DNA from: Emcibacter sp.
GTDB taxonomy: Bacteria; Pseudomonadota; Alphaproteobacteria; Sphingomonadales; Emcibacteraceae
Length of the DNA stretch: 64,000 nt
Reading direction: 5' to 3'
NCBI GenBank assembly: GCA_021774785.1
Contig: JAJFIQ010000019.1
Coordinates: 124,001 to 188,000, forward strand
Shown here: positions 17,391 to 26,465 of the stretch, in pieces
Numbering within the stretch: position 1 is the stretch's first letter
How the letters are laid out: the number at the start of each line of letters is the position of its first letter
Made by a program: the position numbers and the translations under genes
Notes under the pieces: model-generated
Told to the model about the DNA's origin: nothing
Database searches by the model: none
Seen by the model: only the letters and a program-made list of their open reading frames with translations

Positions 17391-17485
17391 AACCAAACAT
17401 CCGTTTTATTTTTACCTATATAAGGTATCTTGCCCCCTTTAAAAGGTCAAAGGCTAATTTTTCGCAAGTTGGCAGGCTTATTGTG

Positions 17486-19171
17486 TCAGGTAGATTTCTC
17501 TTTCAATTCTCCTTCAATCCACGGCGTGAATTCTTTTTCGGCAAATAAAATCATATAGTCCTTCCAGTCCAGAGTGGGTAGTTTTTGGGACATTTTATTT
17601 TTGGTAAATATTGGCGTGCTGTCATCCATGCCAAAGGTCCACCATGGTCTTTCATTATAATTAACCCACCAGCACTTGCAGCCAGCGGCAGCAGCCTGTG
17701 CAACCGGTGTTGTGCAGGGACCGATGACGAGATCAAGGTTTTTCATTAAAGCAGCAGATCCCTCAAAGTCGTCCTTGAGGTCTAATTCTTCAAAATTATA
17801 AAGAACAATGCCATGGTAATCCAGTAGCTCTTTGAGTTCATTGTCAACGTCACCATATTGGACATTTATAAAATTGACATTTTTTGTCTTCAGGACAGGT
17901 ATCCATTCCAGAAGCTCAGCATAAAACATGCTACGTTTGGCTTGTTTCAATCCACTACGCCAGCAAAGGCCAATATTATAATTATGGGGCAGGTGAGATA
18001 GTTTCTCTTTCCAGTAATCAGTTTTTTTCTGATCAGGGACCAGAAAGCCTTCACTCATGTCCGGTACGTCATCAAGAGATCGCCACCGATAACGCATGAA
18101 TTCCGTATACAGGCACATATAGTCAATTTCATCTATATCAATTCCTTCATAGAGCCTGACCTTGTAGCCCGCGTCTTGCTCGCCCGTTACATAGGGGAGT
18201 ATGGTGGCTTCTTTGAAACTATTTTGAAAAAGCGGAACCAGACGTTTGTCACAGCCAATAATCACTTTCTTGGCTTGCTTGATTGCAGAAGGATACAGGC
18301 AGGAAAATAGTATTTCGTCACCAATACCCTGTTCTGCCCCAATCAATATGGTTTTGCCTTTTAAATCCTGCCCCTGCCATTGTTCAATGTTATAGGGCAT
18401 AAAAACGGATCCGGGGTCAGAAGGATGATTATGCCATGCAAGGGCATCAAAGGTCTCGTCAAATTTACCTAATCTCAAGCCACTGAGGGAAAGTGCTCTA
18501 TAGCTGTATGCTGAGTTAGGGGCTAGTTTGACCGTTTTATTTGCAAATTCGAAAGCTTTTTCATATTGCTGCAAGTTGGCATATACCAAACATAGATTGC
18601 TGGCAAACATAGGTACAGTCTTATCCAGACGGTATGCTTCTTCATAAAATACTTGTGCTGCGGGATAGCCATCGCGGAAAGAGACGCCCGCTCCAATGGA
18701 ATTCCACAGGATAGCAAATTCCGGATATACGGGGATAATATCCTGCAAAAGCTGTATTGATTCATCCAACTGCCCATTTTCCCGCATTGCCGTGGCAAGA
18801 TTGTTATAGCCAACGGGTTCATCGGGGTTGAGTTGAACGTAAAGTGTGAAGAATTTTACCGCCAGTTCAGGCATGTCAAAGGAAAGGCAGGCGCTACCTA
18901 AAGATTCGCAAATGGCAGGATTTTCTGCGTTTTGATTAAGGGCATGTTCCATTACGTTAATGGCTTTGTTTTTCATGCCCAGTCCAAACAGGCATCTAGC
19001 CATCAATACCAGAGTGTTAGGATGGTAATCTTTGTAATCCAGCGCTTTAGTGAAATATCGTAACCCTTGTGCCAAGTCACCTTTTTCATAAAATTTGGTG
19101 CCAGTAATGATGAGTTTTTCATACTGTTTTAGTGTTTTGGGGGTGGGAAGGCTTTTAATTTTCTTTGCCAT
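17486..19171 (-). CDS. TPR-containing glycosyltransferase, FlmG-like
   Basis: This 561-residue cytoplasmic protein has about seven TPR units (residues 25-260) followed by a GT-B-like domain (about 275-555) with GKTILIGAEQGIGDEILFS and a C-terminal DLVIGPCTTPVAQAAAAGC nucleotide-sugar site. The same layout occurs in Caulobacter FlmG, which binds flagellins through its TPRs and attaches pseudaminic acid. Its place next to flbT, flaF and flagellin, and close to pseB and pseC, supports the same role. The frame is open to 19204, but the ATG at 19171 follows AAAGGC. The donor sugar is inferred, not shown. Confidence 0.75.
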   Translation of the reverse strand: MAKKIKSLPTPKTLKQYEKLIITGTKFYEKGDLAQGLRYFTKALDYKDYHPNTLVLMARCLFGLGMKNKAINVMEHALNQNAENPAICESLGSACLSFDMPELAVKFFTLYVQLNPDEPVGYNNLATAMRENGQLDESIQLLQDIIPVYPEFAILWNSIGAGVSFRDGYPAAQVFYEEAYRLDKTVPMFASNLCLVYANLQQYEKAFEFANKTVKLAPNSAYSYRALSLSGLRLGKFDETFDALAWHNHPSDPGSVFMPYNIEQWQGQDLKGKTILIGAEQGIGDEILFSCLYPSAIKQAKKVIIGCDKRLVPLFQNSFKEATILPYVTGEQDAGYKVRLYEGIDIDEIDYMCLYTEFMRYRWRSLDDVPDMSEGFLVPDQKKTDYWKEKLSHLPHNYNIGLCWRSGLKQAKRSMFYAELLEWIPVLKTKNVNFINVQYGDVDNELKELLDYHGIVLYNFEELDLKDDFEGSAALMKNLDLVIGPCTTPVAQAAAAGCKCWWVNYNERPWWTFGMDDSTPIFTKNKMSQKLPTLDWKDYMILFAEKEFTPWIEGELKEKST

Positions 19172-19367
19172 ATGTTTTTTGCCTTTAGAAGAATAGTAAA
19201 CCAAATAACCTAAGGGGATTATAATTTTTGCACGAAAATATTGTAACTGATTTCATTTTAATACTATAGTTAATTAACTAAGTTCATATTTTATTAACAC
19301 AAAATTTGAGATAATGGTCAAGCAGCTACAGTGAATTTCGATCATCACTCAAGTAGAGGTAGGAAAA

Positions 19368-19763
19368 ATGGCGTTAAAAATATCCTTGAAACCGGGAGAA
19401 AAAATTATTGTTAACGGGGCGGTCATGGTAAATGGTGATCGCAGGTCAACTTTAATATTGCAAAATAAGGCTTCTCTTTTGCGGGAAAAAGATATTTTGC
19501 TGGCAGAAGATGTTGATACGCCCATAAAGCATATATATTTTCCGATCATGCTTATGTATATGGATGAAAAAGGGTTTAGCAAATATCATGAGCAATATGT
19601 TTTGCGCATGACGGAACTTTTAAGTGTTTTGGAAGACCCCGCAGCAAAGACAATATGCGTTGCCATAAGCAAGGATGTTATGGACGGCGAATATTATAAA
19701 GCGTTGCTCAAGTGTAAAAAAATGTTCGAATATGAAAATGAGAGACTAAATTATGTCCCTTAA
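19368..19763 (+). CDS. flbT: Flagellar biosynthesis repressor FlbT
   Basis: The 131-residue protein is a clear FlbT: MALKISLKPGEKIIVNG start, DRRSTLILQN, LREKDIL and a central HIYFPIMLMYMD. In Caulobacter, FlbT binds the 5' UTR of flagellin mRNA and destabilises it until the hook is complete. It overlaps flaF by 11 bases and precedes a flagellin gene whose leader holds a small hairpin near the ribosome site. A good AGGTAGGA precedes the ATG. Confidence 0.93.
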   Translation: MALKISLKPGEKIIVNGAVMVNGDRRSTLILQNKASLLREKDILLAEDVDTPIKHIYFPIMLMYMDEKGFSKYHEQYVLRMTELLSVLEDPAAKTICVAISKDVMDGEYYKALLKCKKMFEYENERLNYVP

Positions 19764-20163
19764 GGCGTACCAGACAACCCAGAAGGCCAATGAATCCACG
19801 AGCCAAACCGAATATCGGTTATTTGCCGATGTGACGCGGGCTTTGATGGATGCAAAAGAATTATCGAACCTTGATGTAAAATTACATGATGCGTTGCATT
19901 GGAACCGTCAATTATGGTCTACCTTGGCCACTGATTGTGCGGTTGAAGGTAATATGTTACCCAAACAATTACGTGCTTCTATCATTTCCATATCGATCTG
20001 GGTGGGTAAATATAGCTCTCAGGTCGCCCGGGGAGACGAGACGGTTCAGGCATTGATTGATATTAACAGAAATATCATGGAGGGGTTGTCCGCTCAGGCC
20101 CAGAATAATGTGGCTGATGCTAAAGATACCGACGCTACCACAGGTAATAATTATTCCGTATAA
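19753..20163 (+). CDS. flaF: Flagellar biosynthesis regulator FlaF
   Basis: This 136-residue protein matches FlaF: the N-terminal AYQTTQKANESTSQTEYRLFADVTRAL region and HDALHWNRQLWSTLATDCA are conserved in the family. FlaF is needed for flagellin translation and secretion, and in Caulobacter it acts opposite to FlbT. Here flaF overlaps the end of flbT, so the two are translated together. A flagellin gene follows after a 275-base leader or promoter region. Confidence 0.93.
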   Translation: MSLKAYQTTQKANESTSQTEYRLFADVTRALMDAKELSNLDVKLHDALHWNRQLWSTLATDCAVEGNMLPKQLRASIISISIWVGKYSSQVARGDETVQALIDINRNIMEGLSAQAQNNVADAKDTDATTGNNYSV

Positions 20164-20195
20164 TTATTAATTTTATTTCTTAAATTTTACATTTT

Positions 20196-20214
20196 ATGGT
20201 TAATTTTTCATTAA
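20196..20214. promoter_or_regulatory. CtrA box candidate 1 upstream of flagellin
   Basis: TTAA-TTTTTCA-TTAA at 20200-20214 is a full TTAA-N7-TTAA match, and its left arm is part of ATGGTTAA (20196-20203). It lies 225 bases before the flagellin start. The surrounding DNA is AT-rich, so chance matches are more likely than average. Confidence 0.45.
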
Positions 20215-20288
20215 CTATATTGTGTTGTTCTAACATAACCTCATGATTCTGAATGATGAATCAATTTTCTTTCTAAAATTAATGCTTG

Positions 20289-20303
20289 TTAACTAATCCT
20301 TAA
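20289..20303. promoter_or_regulatory. CtrA box candidate 2 upstream of flagellin
   Basis: TTAACTAATCCTTAA is a second exact TTAA-N7-TTAA match, 136 bases before the flagellin start codon and 75 bases after the first. Confidence 0.45.
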
Positions 20304-20393
20304 TAGATTACAATATATCCTAATCGTGTCAGCTAGATAGCCAGAAAGGCATACATCTATAATGGTGGCGCGAGTGGGTTTCGGCCCGTAATG

Positions 20394-20406
20394 GAGCAAA
20401 ATGCTC
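20394..20406 (+). promoter_or_regulatory. Small hairpin in flagellin 5' leader
   Basis: GAGCA-AAA-TGCTC forms a five-base stem about 20 bases upstream of the flagellin ribosome site (GGAG at 20427-20430). In Caulobacter, FlbT acts on a leader structure of flagellin mRNA; this hairpin is a candidate target. The stem is short. Confidence 0.35.
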
Positions 20407-20438
20407 TTTGTTAGTACTCTCAGAATGGAGATTATATT

Positions 20439-21284
20439 ATGGCTTTTTCAGTCAACACAAATGCAGGCGCTCTCTTTGCACTGCAATCCCTCACAAAAAC
20501 AAATAATCAGCTTGATACCGTTCAGTCCAGAATTAATACTGGTTTGAAGGTTGCATCAGCTAAAGACAATGCTGCGGTTTTTGCTATTGCCCAAGGGCAA
20601 CGGGCTGACCTGGCGGGTCTGGATGCTGTTAAAGGGTCACTTGATCGTGCGTCAAGTTCCCTGAATGTGGCTCTTGCCGCTGCAGAAGCTGTTTCTGATC
20701 TATTAATTGAATTAAAAGCAAAAGCAGCTACAGCGGTTGACCCCGGTACAGATGCTGCTTCACGGACAGCTCTTAACGATGAATATTTAAGTCTGATTTC
20801 TCAGATTAATACCGTTGTTAATAATGCTGAATTTAACGGCGTTAACGCTGTGAAGACCGGTGGTGCTTCTATTCAGGCTCTGGTTACTGTTCCAAATGGT
20901 GCTGATTCTGCTGCGGCCTCTGCTATTACTATTGCGGCCAAAGATATCTCAGCCACAAGTGTTGGTCTGGGTATTTCCGCAACAAGCGTTATTACCTCAG
21001 TAGCAGCGGCTTCTACCGCTCTTGGTCTTATCAGTACAGCTGAAGCCAGTGTAACAACCTTCCTATCCAAGCTTGGCGCGGGTGCGAAACGTGTTGAAAT
21101 TCAACGCTCGTTCACTGACAAGCTTTCTGATGCCATCGAAATTGGTATTGGTAATCTGGTTGATGCCGATCTGGCCCGTGAAAGTGCGAACTTGCAATCA
21201 CTGCAGGTGCGACAACAGCTTGGACTGCAAGCGTTGTCCATTGCGAACCAGGCACCTGGTTCAGTATTGTCACTGTTCAGATAA
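20439..21284 (+). CDS. Flagellin (paralogue 1)
   Basis: A short, 281-residue flagellin consisting only of the conserved D0/D1 ends with a small variable middle (about residues 140-200). The N-terminus (AFSVNTNAGALFALQSL) and C-terminus (ANLQSLQVRQQLGLQALSI) are typical of the class. It is exported by the flagellar type III system and polymerises into the filament. The middle is rich in Ala, Ser and Thr, fitting O-glycosylation. It differs from the two tandem paralogues at 29.1-30.9 kb and is linked to flbT and flaF. A strong terminator follows. Confidence 0.95.
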   Translation: MAFSVNTNAGALFALQSLTKTNNQLDTVQSRINTGLKVASAKDNAAVFAIAQGQRADLAGLDAVKGSLDRASSSLNVALAAAEAVSDLLIELKAKAATAVDPGTDAASRTALNDEYLSLISQINTVVNNAEFNGVNAVKTGGASIQALVTVPNGADSAAASAITIAAKDISATSVGLGISATSVITSVAAASTALGLISTAEASVTTFLSKLGAGAKRVEIQRSFTDKLSDAIEIGIGNLVDADLARESANLQSLQVRQQLGLQALSIANQAPGSVLSLFR

Positions 21285-21298
21285 TATTCTATCTAATA

Positions 21299-21332
21299 AT
21301 TTTGGTGGGGCGTATTATCGGCCCCACCAAAA
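21299..21332 (+). terminator. Terminator of flagellin 1
   Basis: TTTTGGTGGGGC pairs with GCCCCACCAAAA across a short loop: a long, GC-cored hairpin 15 bases after the flagellin stop. Confidence 0.8.
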
Positions 21333-21440
21333 TATACACTTTGGATTTTTGAATATATTGATTATATTTTTAATAATTTTTCATGATTTTTTGTAGATAT
21401 TAGAGTAAACTTTGGAAAGTTGGTATATGTAGAGGATAAG

Positions 21441-21896
21441 ATGGTAGATGGGATTAACATAAATAGTCCGCGCTTATCTGGTAACGGTGAAACAGGAAAG
21501 ACTGTTCCGGTACCCGCAGTTGCTTCTGCTGGTACTCAGGCGACACAACCTCCTAAAGCAAAAACCGTTCAGCCCGCGCATGAAGTACAGAACAACGCCG
21601 CATCAGTGATTGCAAAATCAACTGAGAAGCGTCTTGTTGCGCTGACGGCTGGTAATACCCTTGACTTTCTGAAAACTGCCGAAAAATTTATCGACGCATC
21701 TTTACCGAATAAACCGCCGGGAACGAAATTACGCATTGATCTGGATAAAGATTCCGGACGATTTGTATATCAGGGAGTTGATGTAAAAACTGGTGAAGTG
21801 GTAATCCAGTTTCCATCAGAAGAAATTCTGAAATTAATTGCTTTCAACCGTGAGCGTGATGGTGTGGAAGGTATCGTTGTTGACGAAGAAGCATAA
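21441..21896 (+). CDS. flaG: FlaG family flagellar protein
   Basis: The 151-residue protein has a disordered Pro/Ala/Thr-rich first half and a C-terminal FlaG domain with the pattern RFVYQGVDVKTGEVVIQFP followed by EEILKLI. FlaG proteins affect filament length, but their mechanism is not well known. The start at 21441 is chosen because AGAGGA lies five bases upstream; the open frame reaches back to a TTG at 21420. A terminator follows the stop, so flaG is probably a single-gene transcript. Confidence 0.85.
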   Translation: MVDGININSPRLSGNGETGKTVPVPAVASAGTQATQPPKAKTVQPAHEVQNNAASVIAKSTEKRLVALTAGNTLDFLKTAEKFIDASLPNKPPGTKLRIDLDKDSGRFVYQGVDVKTGEVVIQFPSEEILKLIAFNRERDGVEGIVVDEEA

Positions 21897-21923
21897 CGGC
21901 TGTTTGAGTTATTATGTTTTTGT

Positions 21924-21950
21924 CTGTATCCTGTGATACAGGCTTTTTTT
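21924..21950 (+). terminator. Terminator of flaG
   Basis: CTGTATC-CTGT-GATACAG followed by GC and seven T is a perfect seven-base stem. It separates flaG from the downstream sugar-nucleotide gene. Confidence 0.85.
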
Positions 21951-21966
21951 ATGGGTAAAATAGATT

Positions 21967-22704
21967 ATGACTGACAGTATCTTATGCATATCTCAGGCCC
22001 GTATGACATCAACACGCCTACCGGGAAAGATCCTGAAAACCGTCTGTGGACGGACGTTGCTGGATTATCATGTAAGCCGTCTGCTTCGAAGCCAGACCAT
22101 AGGTCAAGTGGTTGTCGCCACTACCATTAATTCCTCTGATGATCCGGTTGAACAATATTGCCAGACAAAAGACATTGCCTGCGTTCGGGGCAGTGAAGGT
22201 GATGTGTTATCCCGCTATGCACAGGCTGTTGAACAATATCCGGCTGATATCATTGTACGGGTGACATCCGATTGTCCGTTGATTGATCCTGATCTGGTGG
22301 ATCAGGTAATCCGTTATTTTTTGAAACATCGCGACCAGTTTGATTATATTAATTTGGATAGTGGGCTTTACCCCCGTGGCTTAGATGTTGAGGTATTTTC
22401 GTTTGCGGCATTGGAAAAAGCACATACGGAAGGTCAGGAACCCCATCAGCGCGAACATGTTACACCCTATATTTATCGTTCAGGCAGCGAATTTCGTTGT
22501 GGCACCTTCCCATCACAGGAAAAATCCGGTCATCATCGATGGTGTGTGGACGAACCGGCTGACTTTGAACTGATTTCCAACATTCTTTCGGCTTTTAATG
22601 GTAAGGATGATTTTTCATGGCAAGAATGTCTGGCATTGGTCGATAAAAATCCAGACTGGTTCTTGCTGAATAGTTCGGTTCATCAAAAGACCCTTACTGA
22701 ATGA
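21967..22704 (+). CDS. SpsF-like cytidylyltransferase family protein (copy 1)
   Basis: This 245-residue protein belongs to the SpsF/CMP-sugar synthetase-like family: SQARMTSTRLPGKILK at the nucleotide-binding N-terminus, VVVATTINSSDDP, CVRGSEGDVLSRY and TSDCPLIDPDLVD. Members are thought to activate acidic sugars with CTP. A second, diverged copy lies at 25699-26460. It may help make the CMP-sugar donor for flagellin modification; its exact substrate cannot be read from the sequence. The spacing to the flaG terminator is short, and no strong ribosome site is seen. Confidence 0.8.
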   Translation: MTDSILCISQARMTSTRLPGKILKTVCGRTLLDYHVSRLLRSQTIGQVVVATTINSSDDPVEQYCQTKDIACVRGSEGDVLSRYAQAVEQYPADIIVRVTSDCPLIDPDLVDQVIRYFLKHRDQFDYINLDSGLYPRGLDVEVFSFAALEKAHTEGQEPHQREHVTPYIYRSGSEFRCGTFPSQEKSGHHRWCVDEPADFELISNILSAFNGKDDFSWQECLALVDKNPDWFLLNSSVHQKTLTE

Positions 22705-22809
22705 ATATTTACGTTTTATTAATCATAAAAAGTCTAATCTCCAAAAGAAGTTAGTGAATTAATTTTCTTTTTTATATATAATAAATGTTGTGTAAACAGG
22801 AGCCAGTCT

Positions 22810-23442
22810 ATGTCGGAAAATGAAACAGAGCAGGTTAAATTCTGGCGTGGAGATTTCGGTGATACCTATGTTGACCGAAATGCCGTTTCTCATGAGCATA
22901 TGAAAATGCGGTTATCCATGTGGGTCAGGATATTTAAATATATGGCCGCTGATATGCCAAAGTCTGTTTTGGAGGTTGGCCCTAATATTGGGCTGAATAT
23001 CCGGGCCATGAAAATGCTCTGTGAGGCTGAATATTTTGCGGTTGAACCTAATGCAAAAGCGCGTAAGATTCTGATAGAAGAAGGCATTGTGCCTGAATCA
23101 AATCTTCAGAATGCATTTGCTGGTGACTTTGAGGTGCCGTCGGTACCTGTGGACCTAGCTTTCACATCCGGCGTGTTAATTCATATCCATCATGATGATT
23201 TGCTGGCGGCTTGTAAAAATATCCATCAGTCCACGAGCAAATATATTGTTTGTTACGAATATTTTTCTGACAAACCGGAAATAATTAAATATCGAGGCCA
23301 TGGTGATAAATTATTCAAGCGGGATTACGGATCTTTCTGGCTGGAAAATTTTCCAGACCTGAAATGTCTCGGGTATGGTTTTGAGTGGAAGGCCATGACC
23401 GGTATGGATAACGCAACATGGTGGGTTTTTGAAAAAAGATAG
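22810..23442 (+). CDS. Pseudaminic-acid-associated SAM methyltransferase
   Basis: The 210-residue protein fits the methylase family found with pseudaminic acid genes (the TIGR03587 type): an N-terminal EQVKFWRGDFGDTYVDRN segment and SAM motif I as VLEVGPNIGLNIRAM near residue 60. It would methylate a sugar or a glycan in the cytoplasm. AGGAG precedes the ATG. The gene directly precedes pseB (six-base gap), so it is in the same operon. Confidence 0.85.
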   Translation: MSENETEQVKFWRGDFGDTYVDRNAVSHEHMKMRLSMWVRIFKYMAADMPKSVLEVGPNIGLNIRAMKMLCEAEYFAVEPNAKARKILIEEGIVPESNLQNAFAGDFEVPSVPVDLAFTSGVLIHIHHDDLLAACKNIHQSTSKYIVCYEYFSDKPEIIKYRGHGDKLFKRDYGSFWLENFPDLKCLGYGFEWKAMTGMDNATWWVFEKR

Positions 23443-23448
23443 GGCTTT

Positions 23449-24486
23449 ATGATGAGCAAGACAATAATCCGGTCTTTTGAATCCGATCTCGGGTTTCTGG
23501 ATGATGCAACCCTTTTGATAACAGGTGGGACAGGCTCTTTTGGCAAGATGCTAACCCAAACGTTGTTGGATACTGCAAAATTAAGACGTCTTATCATTTT
23601 TTCCCGGGATGAATTAAAGCAATATGAGATGGAACAATCTTTTTCCAATCATCCCAATTTCAGAAGTCTGCGTTTCTTCATTGGCGATGTACGGGACAGG
23701 AACCGGCTTGATATGGCGCTTCGGGGTGTGGATTACGTTATCCATGCGGCGGCGCTGAAACATGTACCAATTGCGGAATATAATCCGTTTGAATGCATCA
23801 AGACCAATATTTTTGGCGCACAAAATTTGGCGGAGGCTTCTATTAACTGTGGGGTGAAAAAAATTATTGCCCTGTCCACCGATAAGGCGGCAAGCCCCCT
23901 TAATCTTTATGGTGCATCCAAGCTGGCATCAGATAAAATTTTTGTTGCGGCCAATAGCCTTGGCGGTAGTCAGGATTTTTCATGTTCCGTGGTTCGCTAC
24001 GGCAATGTACTTGGCTCACGCGGCTCCGTCGTTCCTTTTTTTAAAAAATTGATAGCGGAGGGTACGGATCATCTACCAGTTACGGATGTTCGCATGACCC
24101 GCTTCTGGATCACCCTGCGTCAGGGTGTTGATTTTGTGCTCAGCAACCTCAAAATGATGCAAGGCGGGGAAATTTATATCCCGAAAATCCCCAGCATGAA
24201 AGTAAGCGAGATGGCCAAAAGTCTGGCTCCTGATCTTGCTATTCGTGAAATTGGCATTCGCCCTGGCGAAAAACTACATGAGCAGATGATTACCCGGGAT
24301 GATGGCCGCCAGACCATAGCTCTGGAAGACCGTTATATCATCACACCGCAGTTCAGTTTCTGGACCGATGATTATTATATGGATCATGACGCAACCCGTG
24401 TTCCGGAAGATTTTGATTATTCCAGCGATACCAATGCTGAATGGCTGGATGATAAGCAGTTTCTCGAAATGTTAAAAATGATATGA
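23449..24486 (+). CDS. pseB: UDP-N-acetylglucosamine 4,6-dehydratase (inverting)
   Basis: PseB catalyses the first step of pseudaminic acid synthesis, converting UDP-GlcNAc by 4,6-dehydration and C5 inversion. This 345-residue short-chain dehydrogenase has TGGTGSFGKM (NADP site, about residues 25-34), the active-site segment ALSTDKAASPLNLYGASK, and HAAALKHVP. A 15-residue N-terminal extension precedes the family core. Its stop overlaps the pseC start (ATGA), so the pair is translationally coupled. Confidence 0.95.
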   Translation: MMSKTIIRSFESDLGFLDDATLLITGGTGSFGKMLTQTLLDTAKLRRLIIFSRDELKQYEMEQSFSNHPNFRSLRFFIGDVRDRNRLDMALRGVDYVIHAAALKHVPIAEYNPFECIKTNIFGAQNLAEASINCGVKKIIALSTDKAASPLNLYGASKLASDKIFVAANSLGGSQDFSCSVVRYGNVLGSRGSVVPFFKKLIAEGTDHLPVTDVRMTRFWITLRQGVDFVLSNLKMMQGGEIYIPKIPSMKVSEMAKSLAPDLAIREIGIRPGEKLHEQMITRDDGRQTIALEDRYIITPQFSFWTDDYYMDHDATRVPEDFDYSSDTNAEWLDDKQFLEMLKMI

Positions 24487-25694
24487 CCGTCGGGCGCCCT
24501 AAATATCTGTCTTATGGTCGACAGTTTCTCGATGATAATGATATTCAGGCTGTTGTTGATGTTTTGCGCGGTGACTGGCTTACCACAGGGCCCACGGTTC
24601 AGCTATTTGAAAATAAGCTGCGCGATGTTGTAAATTCTAATTATGTAACGTCATGTTCCAGTGGTACGGCCGCTTTACATATGGCTTATATGGCTTTGGG
24701 GTTGGGGCAGGGGGACAGGGTTATTGTTCCGGCTATCAGTTTTATCGCCACCGCTAATGGTGCGGAATTTTGCGGCGCGGATGTGTTCTTTACCGATGTT
24801 GATCCCGACAGTGGCATGATGCGGGCGAGGGATGTGCTTAAGTTGATCAATGACCTGACGCCGGAAGAGGTTAATTCTGTTGTGGCGATAACGATGGTTA
24901 ACCTTGCGGGGGAGGTAGCGGAAATTGAAGCTATCAGTGTAATAGCCCGACAATATGACTGGAAAATAATTATCGATAGCTGCCATGCGCTTGGCACTAG
25001 TTATCAGGATAGCAAAGGCGTAAAGAGATCGGTTGGGGATTGTTCTTTTGCTCATATGGAGGTTTTCTCCTTTCATCCGGTCAAAACCATTGCCATGGGT
25101 GAAGGTGGTGCCGTGACCACCAATGACAAGGCCCTATATGAAAAGCTGTGCCTTCTGCGAAATCACGGTATGGAAAGAGACCCGGATAAATGGGTGAGTA
25201 AGAGCGGAACACCGCCGCCCTGGTATTATGAGATGCAGCTTTTGGGTTATAATTATCGTCAGAGCGATATTCATAGTGCCCTTGGGGTCAGCCAGCTAAA
25301 CAAATTGCCTTCCTTCATGGAAACGCGGCAGCGTCTTATGGCAAAATATGATGAATTGCTGGCGGGGTTATCGGATTATATTAAACCAATTTCGACGACG
25401 GACGGTTGTTCTGCCACAAGACATCTCTATGTGGTTTTGATTGATTTTGAAGCCATTGGCATGAGCCGGATAAATTTTGTTGCCGCTCTAGCGGCTTGTA
25501 ATGTGGGAACACAGGTCCATTATATTCCCATTAATGCACATCCCTATTATCTTGAAAAATATGGTGAATTAAATCGCCCTGGTGCGGAACAATATTATGC
25601 AAGGGCGTTATCCCTGCCACTCCATGTATCCATGTCAGAGGATGATGTGATCTATGTGGTTGATCAGATTTCAAATATTTTGAAAGGTCTATAG
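24483..25694 (+). CDS. pseC: UDP-4-amino-4,6-dideoxy-N-acetyl-beta-L-altrosamine transaminase
   Basis: PseC is the PLP-dependent aminotransferase that follows PseB, adding an amino group at C4. The 403-residue protein has SCSSGTAALHMAY, the cofactor-binding DSCHALG, and the active-site lysine in SFHPVKTIAMGEGGA (near residue 200). It is a DegT/DnrJ/EryC1 enzyme of normal PseC length. It overlaps pseB by four bases and is followed four bases later by the second SpsF-like gene. Confidence 0.93.
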   Translation: MTVGRPKYLSYGRQFLDDNDIQAVVDVLRGDWLTTGPTVQLFENKLRDVVNSNYVTSCSSGTAALHMAYMALGLGQGDRVIVPAISFIATANGAEFCGADVFFTDVDPDSGMMRARDVLKLINDLTPEEVNSVVAITMVNLAGEVAEIEAISVIARQYDWKIIIDSCHALGTSYQDSKGVKRSVGDCSFAHMEVFSFHPVKTIAMGEGGAVTTNDKALYEKLCLLRNHGMERDPDKWVSKSGTPPPWYYEMQLLGYNYRQSDIHSALGVSQLNKLPSFMETRQRLMAKYDELLAGLSDYIKPISTTDGCSATRHLYVVLIDFEAIGMSRINFVAALAACNVGTQVHYIPINAHPYYLEKYGELNRPGAEQYYARALSLPLHVSMSEDDVIYVVDQISNILKGL

Positions 25695-25698
25695 GCCC

Positions 25699-26460
25699 AT
25701 GACGGACAAACCCCGTATTGTCGCCACCATTGAGGCCCGCATGACATCAAGCCGGTTACCCGGCAAGGTGTTGATGTCTTGTCTTGGCAAAAGTATGCTG
25801 GAACATATGGTCGACCGGGTAAAGCGATCCCGTGTTCTGGATGATATTATCATTGCCACAACCGTTAATACTACGGATCAGGTGATAGCAGATGAGGCCA
25901 GCCGGCTTGGCGTTAAATGTTACCGGGGCAGTGAAGATAATGTTATGAGTCGGGTGCTGGAAGCGGCCCAAAATCATAATGTGGACATAATAGTTGAACT
26001 TACCGGCGATTGCCCGTTGCTGGACCCGACCTTGATTGATCTGGCGGTGGTGGAATATTTAGACAGCGGCGTGGATTATCTTTCCAATTTGTCCGATGAA
26101 GATTTTGAAAATGGTCTGGGCCATCCGCTGGGCTATGCAGTTCAGGTTTTTAGTACTTCTGTTCTGGCCGATGCTTTTGCACGTACCAATGACCCACTCG
26201 ATCTGGAACATGTCAGCCGCCCCCTTTATCAAACTCCGGATCGTTATTCCGTTAAATATCTGCCTACACCACAGGCCCAACGTGGCCCACATATGTCGGT
26301 AACATTAGATACGGAGAAGGATTTTCAGGTTATTTGTGCGGTGCTTGAAGCGTTAAGCCCGAAAAACCAAGATTTTACCATAGAAGAGGTGGTTGCCTAT
26401 CTTGCGGCACATCCGGATGTTTGCCGGATAAATCAGGATATTGGACGGGTTAAGGTGTAG
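25699..26460 (+). CDS. SpsF-like cytidylyltransferase family protein (copy 2)
   Basis: A 253-residue protein of the same SpsF-like family as the gene at 21967 (EARMTSSRLPGKVL, IIIATTVNTTDQVI, CYRGSEDNVMSRV, LTGDCPLLDPTLID), but clearly diverged. As the gene right after pseC, it sits where PseF (CMP-pseudaminate synthetase) is often found. Canonical PseF has a different N-terminal motif, so I infer that this protein may replace it. It lies in the pseB-pseC operon and ends five bases before the oxidoreductase gene. Confidence 0.8.
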   Translation: MTDKPRIVATIEARMTSSRLPGKVLMSCLGKSMLEHMVDRVKRSRVLDDIIIATTVNTTDQVIADEASRLGVKCYRGSEDNVMSRVLEAAQNHNVDIIVELTGDCPLLDPTLIDLAVVEYLDSGVDYLSNLSDEDFENGLGHPLGYAVQVFSTSVLADAFARTNDPLDLEHVSRPLYQTPDRYSVKYLPTPQAQRGPHMSVTLDTEKDFQVICAVLEALSPKNQDFTIEEVVAYLAAHPDVCRINQDIGRVKV

Positions 26461-26465
26461 AAATT

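Noticed and set aside
20365-20380. TGGCGC-GAGTG-GGTTT as a sigma-54 promoter for flagellin 1
   Set aside because: The -12 GC is missing at the required position, so sigma-54 would not be expected to use it.
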